This document shows, one piece after another, positions 51,391 through 61,094 of a DNA stretch of 64,000 nt. Source of the stretch: Pseudoalteromonas piscicida (GTDB lineage: Bacteria; Pseudomonadota; Gammaproteobacteria; Enterobacterales; Alteromonadaceae); the NCBI RefSeq assembly GCF_002208135.1, contig NZ_CP021646.1, forward strand, positions 1,905,501 to 1,969,500. The letters are read 5' to 3'. The notes beneath the pieces were generated by a model that made no database searches, was not told the origin of the DNA, and saw nothing but the letters and a program-made list of their open reading frames with translations. Each line of letters opens with the position of its first letter. The stretch's first letter is position 1. A program made the translations under genes and the position numbers.

Positions 51391-52998
51391 ATGACGGTAC
51401 TAAATTCTGCGGTTAATCCGCATGATCCCCAGTTTAAGGCAAACAGCGATGCGATGGCATCGCTGGTTGCTGATCTTAAAGAGAAAGTCGCCACATTGAG
51501 CCAAGGTGGTGGTGAAGCGCTTATTGCCCGTCACCAAAGTCGCGGTAAATTATTTGTACGTGACCGAATTGAAACCTTGCTGGATGAGGGCTCGCCGTTT
51601 TTAGAAATTGGCCAATTCGCCGCGTTTGGCGTTTACGAGCAAGATATTCCTTGTGCTGGTGTGGTCGCCGGGATCGGACGCGTTAAAGGCGTTGAATGCA
51701 TGATTGTGGCAAATGATGCGACTGTAAAAGGGGGAACCTATTTCCCTATTACTGTAAAAAAACACCTACGAGCGCAAGAAATCGCTGAGCGCTGCCATCT
51801 TCCTTGCATCTATTTGGTGGATTCTGGCGGTGCGAACTTGCCAGAGCAAGATGAAGTGTTCCCAGATAAATTGCATTTTGGTCGAATTTTCTACAACCAA
51901 GCACGTATGTCTGCAAAGGGGATCCCACAAATCGCAGTGGTCATGGGGTTATGCACCGCCGGCGGCGCGTATGTACCAGCAATGGCCGATGAAAGTATTA
52001 TCGTCAAAGAACAAGGCACTATTTTCTTGGCAGGGCCACCTCTTGTTAAAGCAGCTACTGGTGAGGAAGTGAGTGCAGAAGACTTAGGCGGGGCAGATGT
52101 TCACTGTAAAGTCTCTGGTGTAGCCGATCACTATGCAGAAAATGACGAACATGCGCTTTCTATCGCAAGACAGTGCGTGTCACGCCTTAACCATCAGCGC
52201 CCTACTCGCCCGTTCCTTCAAGATGCCAAACCACCGCGTTATGACATCAGTGAGGTGTATGGCATTGTCGGTACGGATCTGAAAAAACCATTTGATGTAC
52301 GCGAAGTCATTGCCCGTATCGTGGACGATTCTCAGTTTGATGAATTTAAACGCTACTTCGGCGAAACGCTCGTGACTGGTTTTGCTGAAATTTATGGTCA
52401 CCCGGTGGGAGTTGTAGCAAACAACGGTATTCTCTTTTCTGAATCCGCGCAAAAAGGCGCACACTTTATTCAGCTCTGTGCACAGCGCAATATTCCGCTG
52501 CTGTTTTTGCAGAACATTACTGGATTTATGGTTGGCCAAAAATACGAAGCGGAAGGGATCGCTAAGCACGGTGCAAAAATGGTAACTGCTGTTTCCTGTG
52601 CTGATGTGCCTAAGTTTACTGTATTGATTGGCGGCTCATATGGTGCTGGTAACTATGGTATGTGTGGTAGAGCGTACGAGCCTACCATGATGTGGATGTG
52701 GCCAAACGCACGGATCTCCGTAATGGGTGGTGAACAAGCTGCGGGCGTACTAACGCAGGTTAAACGAGATGGTTTAGCGCGTAAAGGTCTTAGCATGAGT
52801 GATGCCGAAGTGAGTGAATTTAAAAAGCCAATCATCGAGCAGTACGAAAAGCAAGGACACCCATACTATGCCAGCGCAAGGCTTTGGGACGATGGGGTTA
52901 TCGACCCTGCGGATACGCGCACAGTACTTGGTCTTGCCTTAGAGGCTGCGAGCAATGCGCCGCAAAAAGAGTCTAAATTTGGCGTCTTCAGAATGTAA
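51391..52998 (+). CDS. liuB: 3-methylcrotonyl-CoA carboxylase, carboxyltransferase subunit
   Basis: LiuB (MCC beta) transfers CO2 from carboxybiotin to 3-methylcrotonyl-CoA. The 535-residue protein has the duplicated carboxyltransferase/crotonase fold with [20 protein letters not shown], the acyl-CoA-binding [16 protein letters not shown], and the C-terminal biotin-site motifs [20 protein letters not shown] and [18 protein letters not shown]. It follows liuA by 9 bases. The partner biotin subunit is liuD two genes downstream. Confidence 0.96.
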   Translation: MTVLNSAVNPHDPQFKANSDAMASLVADLKEKVATLSQGGGEALIARHQSRGKLFVRDRIETLLDEGSPFLEIGQFAAFGVYEQDIPCAGVVAGIGRVKGVECMIVANDATVKGGTYFPITVKKHLRAQEIAERCHLPCIYLVDSGGANLPEQDEVFPDKLHFGRIFYNQARMSAKGIPQIAVVMGLCTAGGAYVPAMADESIIVKEQGTIFLAGPPLVKAATGEEVSAEDLGGADVHCKVSGVADHYAENDEHALSIARQCVSRLNHQRPTRPFLQDAKPPRYDISEVYGIVGTDLKKPFDVREVIARIVDDSQFDEFKRYFGETLVTGFAEIYGHPVGVVANNGILFSESAQKGAHFIQLCAQRNIPLLFLQNITGFMVGQKYEAEGIAKHGAKMVTAVSCADVPKFTVLIGGSYGAGNYGMCGRAYEPTMMWMWPNARISVMGGEQAAGVLTQVKRDGLARKGLSMSDAEVSEFKKPIIEQYEKQGHPYYASARLWDDGVIDPADTRTVLGLALEAASNAPQKESKFGVFRM

Positions 52999-53007
52999 GG
53001 AGCACTT

Positions 53008-53790
53008 ATGCCTGTCACTTTAAATATAACAAAAAGCAAAGTGGCGATTTTAGAGCTAAGTCGCCCAGAAAAACATAATGCCTTCAATGCGGAGGTGATT
53101 GCTGAACTCATTAAGAATATTGAATATGCCAGTGGCCTCGATGTCAGAGCGCTGGTATTAAAAACCGAAGGTAAACACTTTTCAGCGGGGGCTGATCTGG
53201 CGTGGATGAAATCCATGGCAGACAACGACTATGACGAAAACGTCGCTGATTCTTTAGAACTTGCTAAATTAATGCAAGTGCTGGCCACTTGCCCTCACCC
53301 AACGTTGTGTTTGGTGCAAGGTGCTGCTTTTGGCGGTGCACTCGGATTAATCGCCTGTTGCGACATCGCCATTGCAGAGCACAACTCTAAATTTTGTTTA
53401 AGTGAAGTCAAGCTTGGTCTTATTCCAGCTGTGATTAGTCCTTATGTCATTAAAGCCATTGGGGAGCGCCAAGCGCGACGCTACTTTTTAACTGCCGAAG
53501 TATTCGATGGTGAAAAGGCGTTAGAAATGGGCTTAATTCACGAATTGAGCGATGATTTAGCAAAAAGCGAAGCGGATTTTCTCAATACCTTGCTTAACAA
53601 TGGCCCTGCTGCTGTGAAAAGCGCCAAAGCACTGATCAACGAAGTTGCTGGTAAAGAGATAAATGAAGCGTTGATCGCCCATACTGCAAAGCGTATCGCT
53701 GAAATTAGAGTAAGTGACGAAGGCCAAGAAGGTCTTAGCGCCTTTTTCGATAAACGAGCCCCACGCTGGCAAACCGCCGCGAGCGAATAG
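53008..53790 (+). CDS. liuC: 3-methylglutaconyl-CoA hydratase
   Basis: LiuC hydrates 3-methylglutaconyl-CoA to HMG-CoA. The 260-residue crotonase-fold protein has FSAGADLAWMKSMADNDY (oxyanion hole; AWMKSMA is typical of this enzyme), LVQGAAFGGALGLIACCDIA and the catalytic-side FCLSEVKLGLIPAVISPYVI. It sits between the two carboxylase subunit genes, as usual in liu operons, 9 bases after liuB. Confidence 0.94.
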   Translation: MPVTLNITKSKVAILELSRPEKHNAFNAEVIAELIKNIEYASGLDVRALVLKTEGKHFSAGADLAWMKSMADNDYDENVADSLELAKLMQVLATCPHPTLCLVQGAAFGGALGLIACCDIAIAEHNSKFCLSEVKLGLIPAVISPYVIKAIGERQARRYFLTAEVFDGEKALEMGLIHELSDDLAKSEADFLNTLLNNGPAAVKSAKALINEVAGKEINEALIAHTAKRIAEIRVSDEGQEGLSAFFDKRAPRWQTAASE

Positions 53791-53798
53791 GAGTCAAC

Positions 53799-55742
53799 AT
53801 GCTAACTAAAATTCTAGTCGCGAACCGTGGTGAAATTGCCTGCCGCGTAATGCGCACCGCGAAGAAATTAGGCCTAACCACAGTGGCTGTTTATTCTGAT
53901 GCAGATGCCAATGCGATGCATGTAAAGACAGCTGACGAGGCCTATCATATCGGTCCTGCACCATCTAAAGAGTCTTATTTGGTTGCAGACCGAATTCTTG
54001 AAGTCGCCAAAGCGGCGGGCGTCGATTGCATCCATCCAGGTTATGGTTTTTTGTCTGAAAATGAGGTATTCGCCAAAGCGTGCGAAGCGGCAAACATTGC
54101 GTTTATTGGTCCGCTGGCAAGTTCTATTGAAGCCATGGGTTCTAAGACCCGTGCCAAGGAAATCATGCATGACGCTAATGTGCCTTTAGTCCCAGGGTAT
54201 TATGGCGACAAACAAGAAGATGATTTCTTGCAAGCAGAAGCAGAAAAAATCGGCTTTCCGGTGCTTATCAAAGCCGCTTACGGCGGTGGTGGTAAAGGGA
54301 TGCGCGTGGTACGAGAAAGCAGCGAGTTTTTGTCGGCACTACATGGCGCTAAACGTGAAGCTGCAGCGAGCTTTGGCAATGACTTAGTACTGCTTGAGCG
54401 TTTTGTTGATAAGCCTCGTCACGTTGAAGTACAAGTTTTTGCCGATAGTCACGGTAACTGTGTTTACCTCGGCGATAGAGACTGTTCACTACAGCGTCGT
54501 CACCAAAAAGTGATTGAAGAAGCGCCCGCGCCAGGTTTGAGTGATGATATGCGCAAAGCTATGGGTGAAGCAGCAGTACGCTGTGCGCAGGCGATTAACT
54601 ATCGCGGCGCAGGTACTGTAGAGTTCTTATTATGTGGCGAGGAGTTCTTCTTTATGGAAATGAATACTCGCCTGCAAGTAGAGCACCCAGTGACAGAAAT
54701 GGTAACTGATCTCGATTTAGTCGAGTGGCAACTGATGGTTGCTGCGGGTGAACAGCTACCGTTGACTCAGGAGCAGGTTTCGTTATCTGGTCATAGCTTT
54801 GAAGCGCGCATTTACGCAGAAGACCCTGAAGAAAACTTCATGCCGTTTTCTGGTGTACTTTCACATCTTAGCTTTCCAGAAGCCAAAGATGGCGTGAGAA
54901 TTGACACAGGCGTGCAACAAGGCGATGAGATCAGTCCGTTTTACGATCCTATGATCGCAAAACTCATTGTTCATGGCGAAAACCGTGAACAAGCTTTATT
55001 AAAGTTAAAATCCAGTTTAGAACAAGTGCATTTGTGTGGCTTGAAATCCAACATTGCATTTTTGCATCACTTAGCAGGCCACCCTACTTTTAGGGCAGGT
55101 GCCCCTGATACCCACTTTATCGACACGCAAACTGACGTATTAACTCAATCGAATACGCCGCTGGCTAAAATGGTGTTATTAGCAAGTGCGGCCTACCTTA
55201 GCCACCGACAACCATGTAAAAACACGGTGTGGGGAAACTTAGGCTTTAGGCTTAACCAAACCGCGAAAGTGGATTTACCATTTGCAGATCATGTCGCCTC
55301 GGCCTATCAATCTCAAGGTGGTTGGAAGGTTTCGTTTAACGAGCAAATCCACCAAGTAGAGTGCGAATTAAATGGACACCAGTTAACGGTGGTGATTGAT
55401 GGTGCACGGTTACACGCCAGTGCCATTGTCACAGAGACTGGGATCACTGTTATGTATGGCCCGTATCAACATACCGTTGAGCTCAAGTCAAAGCATTACA
55501 TTAGCGATCACGAACACGAAGCAGCACCGCTGGCAGCTCCGTTAAACGGTACTGTGGTTAAGCATCTGTTAGCAGTCGGTACTCAAGTCAATAAAGGCGA
55601 TGCAGTCGTGATAATCGAAGCCATGAAGATGGAATATACGCTCAATGCACCATTTGATGGCACGCTGACTTCGTACTGCTTTGCAGAAGGCGAGTTAGTC
55701 AGTCATGGCGATATGCTGGCGATTGTTGAGGAGCAAGACTAA
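53799..55742 (+). CDS. liuD: 3-methylcrotonyl-CoA carboxylase, biotin-containing subunit
   Basis: LiuD (MCC alpha) carboxylates biotin with ATP and bicarbonate. The 647-residue protein has the biotin carboxylase N-domain (ANRGEIACRVMRTAKKLG), the ATP-grasp domain with KAAYGGGGKGMRVVRE and DCSLQRRHQKVIEEAPAP, the core MEMNTRLQVEHPVTEMVTD, a BT-type linker domain, and a C-terminal biotinyl domain with EAMKMEYTL, where Lys610 carries biotin. Its stop overlaps the liuE start by one base (TAATG). Confidence 0.96.
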   Translation: MLTKILVANRGEIACRVMRTAKKLGLTTVAVYSDADANAMHVKTADEAYHIGPAPSKESYLVADRILEVAKAAGVDCIHPGYGFLSENEVFAKACEAANIAFIGPLASSIEAMGSKTRAKEIMHDANVPLVPGYYGDKQEDDFLQAEAEKIGFPVLIKAAYGGGGKGMRVVRESSEFLSALHGAKREAAASFGNDLVLLERFVDKPRHVEVQVFADSHGNCVYLGDRDCSLQRRHQKVIEEAPAPGLSDDMRKAMGEAAVRCAQAINYRGAGTVEFLLCGEEFFFMEMNTRLQVEHPVTEMVTDLDLVEWQLMVAAGEQLPLTQEQVSLSGHSFEARIYAEDPEENFMPFSGVLSHLSFPEAKDGVRIDTGVQQGDEISPFYDPMIAKLIVHGENREQALLKLKSSLEQVHLCGLKSNIAFLHHLAGHPTFRAGAPDTHFIDTQTDVLTQSNTPLAKMVLLASAAYLSHRQPCKNTVWGNLGFRLNQTAKVDLPFADHVASAYQSQGGWKVSFNEQIHQVECELNGHQLTVVIDGARLHASAIVTETGITVMYGPYQHTVELKSKHYISDHEHEAAPLAAPLNGTVVKHLLAVGTQVNKGDAVVIIEAMKMEYTLNAPFDGTLTSYCFAEGELVSHGDMLAIVEEQD

Positions 55743-56650
55743 TGTCTCAGTATCCGGCCAAGGTCAAAATTGTAGAAGTCGGCGCCCGTGACGGCTTACA
55801 AAATGAGCTCAGTGTTGCCACAGAAGCTAAAATCTCGCTGGTTAACGCATTAAAAGACGCTGGTCTCAAGCACATTGAAGCAGGCGCGTTTGTGTCACCC
55901 AAATGGGTGCCACAAATGGCCGACTCTGCAGCAGTTATTCAAGGCTTTGAGCGTAGTGAAGGCGTTGAAATAAGTGCGCTGACACCAAACCTTAAAGGCG
56001 CCGAGCTTGCACTTGAAAATCAGGTCGACGAATTTGCCATTTTTACTGCCGCCAGCGAGGCATTTACGCAAAAAAACATCAATTGCACGATTGAACAAAG
56101 TATTGAACGCTTTCGTCCCGTTATTGAACTTGCACAAAAAAACAACATAAAAGTAAGAGGTTATGTGAGCTGTGTGGTTGGCTGCCCATATCAAGGTGAG
56201 GTGCAACCAGAGCAAGTCTTATCTGTATGTAAACAATTGTTGTCACTTGGTTGCTATGAAATCAGCCTAGGCGACACCATAGGGGTTGGTACACCTAAAA
56301 AAGTCCAGCAGCTGCTCACCTTGTTACTGCAAGATATCCCAGCTGACAAGCTGGCAGTGCATTTCCATGATACCTACGGGCAAGCGCTAACGAATATCCA
56401 CACCGCCCTGCAAATGGGGATCGCAACTGTCGACAGCGCCGTTGCAGGTCTCGGTGGTTGCCCTTACGCCAAAGGCGCGTCAGGAAATGTTGCCACTGAG
56501 GATGTAGTTTACTTACTGCAAGGGCTTGGCATTGAGTGTGGAATTGATTTAGAAAGGCTAGCAAAAGCAGGATGGACAATTTGTGATGCGCTAGGCAAGA
56601 CACCAAGCAGTAAAGTGTCGTTAGCGCTCAAACAAACTTGTCAGTCTTAA
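55742..56650 (+). CDS. liuE: Hydroxymethylglutaryl-CoA lyase
   Basis: LiuE splits HMG-CoA into acetyl-CoA and acetoacetate. The 302-residue TIM-barrel lyase has VEVGARDGLQNELSVATEAK, the metal-site GDTIGVGTPKKVQQLL, HFHDTYGQALTNIHTALQMG, and the active-site cysteine loop AGLGGCPYAKGASGNVATED (Cys at about 240). It is co-translated with liuD. The acetoacetate made is the expected substrate of the CoA-transferase encoded next. Confidence 0.96.
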   Translation: MSQYPAKVKIVEVGARDGLQNELSVATEAKISLVNALKDAGLKHIEAGAFVSPKWVPQMADSAAVIQGFERSEGVEISALTPNLKGAELALENQVDEFAIFTAASEAFTQKNINCTIEQSIERFRPVIELAQKNNIKVRGYVSCVVGCPYQGEVQPEQVLSVCKQLLSLGCYEISLGDTIGVGTPKKVQQLLTLLLQDIPADKLAVHFHDTYGQALTNIHTALQMGIATVDSAVAGLGGCPYAKGASGNVATEDVVYLLQGLGIECGIDLERLAKAGWTICDALGKTPSSKVSLALKQTCQS

Positions 56651-56677
56651 AATAATAACATTATTAGGAGTGGGCTT

Positions 56678-57376
56678 ATGGCCGGTTTCGATAAAGTCGT
56701 ATCAAGCTACAGCGAAGCGATGGTGGGTCTGAAAGACGGTGATACTATCATTGCAGGTGGCTTTGGTTTATGCGGTATTCCAGAAGGCTTAATTGCAGAA
56801 ATTAAGCGCATGCAAACAAAAGAACTTACCGTGGTTTCAAACAACTGTGGGGTCGACGACTTTGGTTTAGGTATTTTGCTTAAAGATCGTCAAATTAAGA
56901 AGATCATCGCCTCTTATGTTGGTGAAAATGCCCTATTTGAACAACAACTACTCGATGGCATTATTGACGTTGAATTAACGCCACAAGGTACCCTTGCAGA
57001 GAAAATGCGCGCCGGTGGCGCTGGGATCCCAGCTTTCTACACCGCTACAGGTTTCGGCACTCCAGTAGCCGAAGGTAAAGAAGTAAAGGAATTTGATGGC
57101 CGACCATATATTTTGGAAGAATCAATTACTGGTGAATTTGCCATTGTTAAGGCTTGGAAAGCAGATCGCTATGGCAACTTGGTGTTCCGCCACACAGCAA
57201 TGAACTTCAACCCAATGGCGGCAACAGCTGGCAAAATCACCGTCGCGGAAGTTGAAGAAATTGTGGAACCGGGTGAGCTTGAGCCAAGTCAAATCCACAC
57301 CCCAGGTATTTATGTCAATCGCGTGATCAAAGGTGACTTTGAAAAACGTATTGAACGTGTCACAACGCGCAAATAG
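56678..57376 (+). CDS. scoA: 3-oxoacid CoA-transferase, subunit A
   Basis: This 232-residue alpha subunit, with ScoB, moves CoA from succinyl-CoA to acetoacetate. Characteristic text is [56 protein letters not shown] and [19 protein letters not shown]. Sequence is of the succinyl-CoA (SCOT) type rather than the acetate type, judged from the [18 protein letters not shown] segment. AGGAG lies nine bases ahead of ATG 56678. It closes leucine degradation by activating acetoacetate for thiolysis. Confidence 0.94.
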   Translation: MAGFDKVVSSYSEAMVGLKDGDTIIAGGFGLCGIPEGLIAEIKRMQTKELTVVSNNCGVDDFGLGILLKDRQIKKIIASYVGENALFEQQLLDGIIDVELTPQGTLAEKMRAGGAGIPAFYTATGFGTPVAEGKEVKEFDGRPYILEESITGEFAIVKAWKADRYGNLVFRHTAMNFNPMAATAGKITVAEVEEIVEPGELEPSQIHTPGIYVNRVIKGDFEKRIERVTTRK

Positions 57377-57385
57377 GAGGCAATC

Positions 57386-58051
57386 ATGGGTTTAAATCGT
57401 GAACAAATTGCGATGCGCGTGGCGCAAGAGCTTGAAGACGGTTACTACGTTAACTTAGGCATAGGTATTCCAACCTTAGTGGCTAACTACGTACCACAAG
57501 GCATTGAAGTGATGCTGCAATCGGAAAATGGCTTGTTGGGTATGGGTCCCTACCCAACTGAAGACCAAGTTGATGCCGATATGATCAACGCGGGTAAAGA
57601 AACCGTGACAGCAGCGACAGGTGCAGCAATTTTTAATAGTGCGGAAAGCTTTGCCATGATCCGTGGTGGTCATGTAGACTTGACGGTACTAGGTGCTTTT
57701 GAAGTTGATCAACAAGGCAATATCGCGTCTTGGATGATCCCGAAAAAATTAATCAAAGGCATGGGTGGTGCAATGGACTTAGTTGCTGGTGCACGCAACA
57801 TCATAGTGACCATGACCCATGCTAGCAAACACGGCGATTCTAAATTGCTTGAATCATGCACATTGCCGCTCACCGGCGTAAACTGTGTAAAGAAAATCGT
57901 AACAGATTTAGCTGTGTTAGAAGTAAAAAACGGCGCATTCCATTTGCTAGAACGCGCACCGGGTGTTAGTGTTGATGAAATAATCAGCAAAACTGCAGGC
58001 AAGCTTATCGTCGATGGTGAGATCCCTGAAATGCAGTTTGAGGCGTCATAA
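57386..58051 (+). CDS. scoB: 3-oxoacid CoA-transferase, subunit B
   Basis: The 221-residue beta subunit contains the catalytic glutamate in [14 protein letters not shown] (Glu about 46), with [16 protein letters not shown] before it and [20 protein letters not shown] after it. The pair is separated by 9 bases. It is the last gene of the liu operon and is followed by a strong terminator. Thiolysis of the resulting acetoacetyl-CoA could use the ivdA thiolase from the divergent operon. Confidence 0.94.
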   Translation: MGLNREQIAMRVAQELEDGYYVNLGIGIPTLVANYVPQGIEVMLQSENGLLGMGPYPTEDQVDADMINAGKETVTAATGAAIFNSAESFAMIRGGHVDLTVLGAFEVDQQGNIASWMIPKKLIKGMGGAMDLVAGARNIIVTMTHASKHGDSKLLESCTLPLTGVNCVKKIVTDLAVLEVKNGAFHLLERAPGVSVDEIISKTAGKLIVDGEIPEMQFEAS

Positions 58052-58115
58052 AACGCACCCAAACTTACAAATGTACCGACCTCATTCCCAGTGCCAAAGG
58101 CGCTGAGTTACCCAA

Positions 58116-58140
58116 AACCCCTCGCAAGAGGGGTTTTTTT
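58116..58140 (+). terminator. Terminator of the liu operon
   Basis: AACCCCTC-GCAA-GAGGGGTT is a perfect stem with a GNRA-type loop (58116-58135), followed by TTTTT, 65 bp past the scoB stop. Confidence 0.92.
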
Positions 58141-58747
58141 CACATGCCATCGAAGGAAAACTCTTTACTCTACACCACTCTCCATGTCTAGTTGATGAAT
58201 GTGATGATTTTTAAATAAAAAATTCAGTAGCCATTTACTTTTCAATCTCACCCCCTAAACTAGTAGAGATAGTTTTGGTTGGCATTGAATATTCACCTGC
58301 CAGTACAGCTTAAAACTAAAGAGTTGCTGCTTTGAAGCATCGACTGAATATCAAGTTGACACAATATATTGATACCATAGCTTAGTAGCATAACGGTTCG
58401 GTTGGTTTATCTTAATTACAAGTATTGAGGCAGTATACTGTCGCTGTAACTAACATAAACCCATCATATATTTAGATAGTCATTCGGCTGATATGGTTGA
58501 AACGCATAAAACGAATGAATACGCTAAATAATCTAAACTAGACTAAGTAGTTTTTGTGGCTTATGGCTAGCATTTTTTATGGCTGATAAAGTCATTCTAA
58601 GCCGCTAATGATTAGCATTAATAGCCAGATTACATTTTGCTTTGTTGCATAGTTAGTTTATGTCGAATTGTTATCAACCATTGTCTAGCGATTAATTCAG
58701 TATATCAGCTTGGTGTCGTATCACGATGAGAACAACAAGAGGATATC
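58141..58747. other. Intergenic region before the BCCT gene
   Basis: These 607 bp are AT-rich and hold no open frame with a ribosome site and no clear hairpin. The length of DNA ahead of the transporter leaves room for osmotic or other regulation, but I cannot point to a specific site. AAGAGG lies just ahead of the BCCT ATG. Confidence 0.5.
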
Positions 58748-60322
58748 ATGGGCAATCACCACGATAAGTACAGCATCGATAATACAGACTACACCGTTGG
58801 ACAAGACAATGTTCAAAAGTGGGGGTTTGACGTACATAACCCTGTATTTGGTGTAAGTGCAGGATTAATACTGGCGTTTTTAGTCGCCGTATTATTAGTT
58901 GATGCTAACACAGCTAAAACCACTTTAGATGGCATAAAGTGGGACATCATAGGTAACTTTGATGCCCTATTTATGTGGTCTGGTAATTTCTTTGTCCTAT
59001 TCTGTCTAGTACTCGTTTTATCGCCTTATGGTAAAATTCGTTTAGGTGGTGAAAACGCCAAACCAAGCTACACTCGGGCGTCCTGGCTTGCCATGCTATT
59101 TGCTGCGGGCATGGGGATAGGCTTAATGTTCTGGGGCGTGGCGGAGCCTGTCGCCTACTACACCGGCTGGTACAAAACACCATTGAATGTTGCAGCAAAC
59201 ACTCCTGAAGCAGCAGAGCTTGCAATGGGCGCAACCATGTATCATTGGGGTCTGCATCCTTGGGCTATTTACGCCGTTGTTGCGCTTTCTCTAGCGTTTT
59301 TTGCCTACAATAAAGGCTTACCGCTTTCGATCCGCTCAATCTTTTACCCTATTTTAGGAGACAGAGCCTGGGGTTGGCCTGGTCATATCATCGATATTCT
59401 CGCCGTTCTTGCTACCTTGTTTGGTCTCGCAACGTCACTTGGCCTAGGTGCACAGCAAGCTGGTGCTGGGATCCAACATGTGTTTGGCATAGAAGCAGGT
59501 CTCGGTCTAGAAATAGCCGTGATTGTGGGCGTTACTGCCCTTGCGATTATTTCGGTCGTTCGCGGTATTGATGGTGGTGTAAAGCTACTCAGTAACGTTA
59601 ATATGTTAATTGCATTTGTGTTATTAGTATTCGTTGGTATTGCAGGTTTTGCGATTGCCATGGGTAACATTCCAACAACCTTAATGGCCTACGTTGAAAA
59701 CATCATTCCGCTGAGTAACCCTCATGGTCGTGAAGACGAAGCATGGTTTCAAGGTTGGACCGTATTTTACTGGGCATGGTGGATTTCTTGGTCACCTTTT
59801 GTCGGTATGTTTATCGCACGCGTTTCTGAGGGTCGCACCATACGCGAGTTTATCACCGCGGTATTACTGATCCCGACATTGGTAACCGTGATCTGGATGT
59901 CAATCTACGGTGGCCTTGCTATCGATCAGGTGAAAAATGGCATTGGCGCACTAGGCACAGATGGCTTAACCGAAGTGCCACTGGCTATGTTCCAAATGTT
60001 TGAAAACCTGCCAATGAGCGATTTACTCTCGTTCACGGCCATTGTACTTGTGCTGGTTTTCTTTATCACCTCGTCGGACTCTGGTTCTTTGGTTATCGAT
60101 AGTATTACCGCTGGCGGTAAAATAGATGCCCCCGTACCACAACGTATATTCTGGGCGAGTATCGAGGGTGCAATTGCAGCAGCGCTGTTGTGGATCGGCG
60201 GTAAAGAAGCGATTGAAGCACTGCAAGCGGGTGCCATTTCAACAGGTTTGCCGTTTACTTTTGTACTACTACTGATGTGTGTAAGTTTAATCCTCGGGCT
60301 TCGAACTGAGCCTAAAAGCTAA
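58748..60322 (+). CDS. BCCT-family betaine/choline/carnitine transporter
   Basis: The 524-residue protein has twelve predicted membrane segments and the BCCT signature GWTVFYWAWWISWSPFVGMF followed by IARVSEGRTIREF (about 335-367), with AAGMGIGLMFWGVAEPVAYY in helix 3-4 (the GxGxGxxFWGVAEP motif of the Na+-coupled type). BCCT carriers import glycine betaine, choline or related compatible solutes. Its C-terminus ends soon after helix 12 (LGLRTEPKS), so the long regulatory tail of BetT or BetP is absent. Substrate and osmoregulation cannot be read from sequence. Monocistronic, with terminator. Confidence 0.9.
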   Translation: MGNHHDKYSIDNTDYTVGQDNVQKWGFDVHNPVFGVSAGLILAFLVAVLLVDANTAKTTLDGIKWDIIGNFDALFMWSGNFFVLFCLVLVLSPYGKIRLGGENAKPSYTRASWLAMLFAAGMGIGLMFWGVAEPVAYYTGWYKTPLNVAANTPEAAELAMGATMYHWGLHPWAIYAVVALSLAFFAYNKGLPLSIRSIFYPILGDRAWGWPGHIIDILAVLATLFGLATSLGLGAQQAGAGIQHVFGIEAGLGLEIAVIVGVTALAIISVVRGIDGGVKLLSNVNMLIAFVLLVFVGIAGFAIAMGNIPTTLMAYVENIIPLSNPHGREDEAWFQGWTVFYWAWWISWSPFVGMFIARVSEGRTIREFITAVLLIPTLVTVIWMSIYGGLAIDQVKNGIGALGTDGLTEVPLAMFQMFENLPMSDLLSFTAIVLVLVFFITSSDSGSLVIDSITAGGKIDAPVPQRIFWASIEGAIAAALLWIGGKEAIEALQAGAISTGLPFTFVLLLMCVSLILGLRTEPKS

Positions 60323-60342
60323 CGGTCGTTAATCTCATTACA

Positions 60343-60372
60343 GGCGGAGCCTACAGTATGCTCCGCCTTTTT
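60343..60372. terminator. Terminator between the BCCT gene and the exonuclease gene
   Basis: GGCGGAGC (60343-60350) pairs with GCTCCGCC (60360-60367) around a 9-base loop, followed by TTTTT. The genes converge, so it serves the BCCT gene and perhaps the exonuclease gene. Confidence 0.88.
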
Positions 60373-60383
60373 GTTATTTGGGG

Positions 60384-61070
60384 TTAGCTCCACCAGCGTT
60401 TCACCATGTCTGATGGGTCTAAACAATATTGAGCTTGAGCTTGAAATAACTCCGCCGTTGCTAACGCATCGGACAAGGCATGATGTGGCTGATAATAGGG
60501 CAGCCCATAGCGCTTTCTGCAATCAGCCAAGCGTACTGAAGGAATAGGTTTACGTTTGAGCTTATCAAACCAGCTTCTGGCGTTGTTTATCGCTGACTTT
60601 TCAATTTCCATCGTATCAATTACTGGAAACTCAATACCCTCACCCAATCTTGCTGTTAGCGCAGAATTGAAAAATGACTTTTCGACAAACTGATAATGCA
60701 CCACAATGACTTTGCCATGCAGCGAAGCAAACACTTCTTCAATTATATCTTGCAGATCTGGCGCGCTTTCGACTTGTGAGTGTGTGATCCGGTGCAATAC
60801 CACAGACTCCTCAGCCAGTGGACTGGTTGGCTTGACTAGCCAATGCTTAGCTTGAGCTAAGCGGATCCGTCGTAAGTCAAATGGCACTACGCCAACGCTC
60901 ACAATGTCATCGATGTTTGGGTCGAGCCCTGTGGTTTCAAAATCAAGTGCAACAAACTCGCACTGACTTAATTGCTGGTAAGGATCTACCACACCTTGCT
61001 GATAAAATGCTTGAATTCTTGGGTCTTGCGACGTTTTTGCCAAATGCTGAAAGCGATTTGGCCATGACAT
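60384..61070 (-). CDS. DnaQ-like 3'-5' exonuclease
   Basis: The 228-residue protein has a DEDDh exonuclease domain: Exo I FVALDFETTGLDPNIDD (about 39-55), Exo II around IVVHYQFVEKSFFNSAL, and Exo III HHALSDALATAELFQAQ with the His four residues before Asp. DEDDh exonucleases degrade RNA or DNA from the 3' end. The ATG at 61070 (MSWPNRF) is chosen over an upstream one. The gene is downstream of the cNMP/CBS protein on the same strand (24 bases), and in many gammaproteobacteria such a pair occurs near transporter or acetate genes. Confidence 0.82.
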   Translation of the reverse strand: MSWPNRFQHLAKTSQDPRIQAFYQQGVVDPYQQLSQCEFVALDFETTGLDPNIDDIVSVGVVPFDLRRIRLAQAKHWLVKPTSPLAEESVVLHRITHSQVESAPDLQDIIEEVFASLHGKVIVVHYQFVEKSFFNSALTARLGEGIEFPVIDTMEIEKSAINNARSWFDKLKRKPIPSVRLADCRKRYGLPYYQPHHALSDALATAELFQAQAQYCLDPSDMVKRWWS

Positions 61071-61094
61071 AATCTCGCCTTGCATGTTACACCG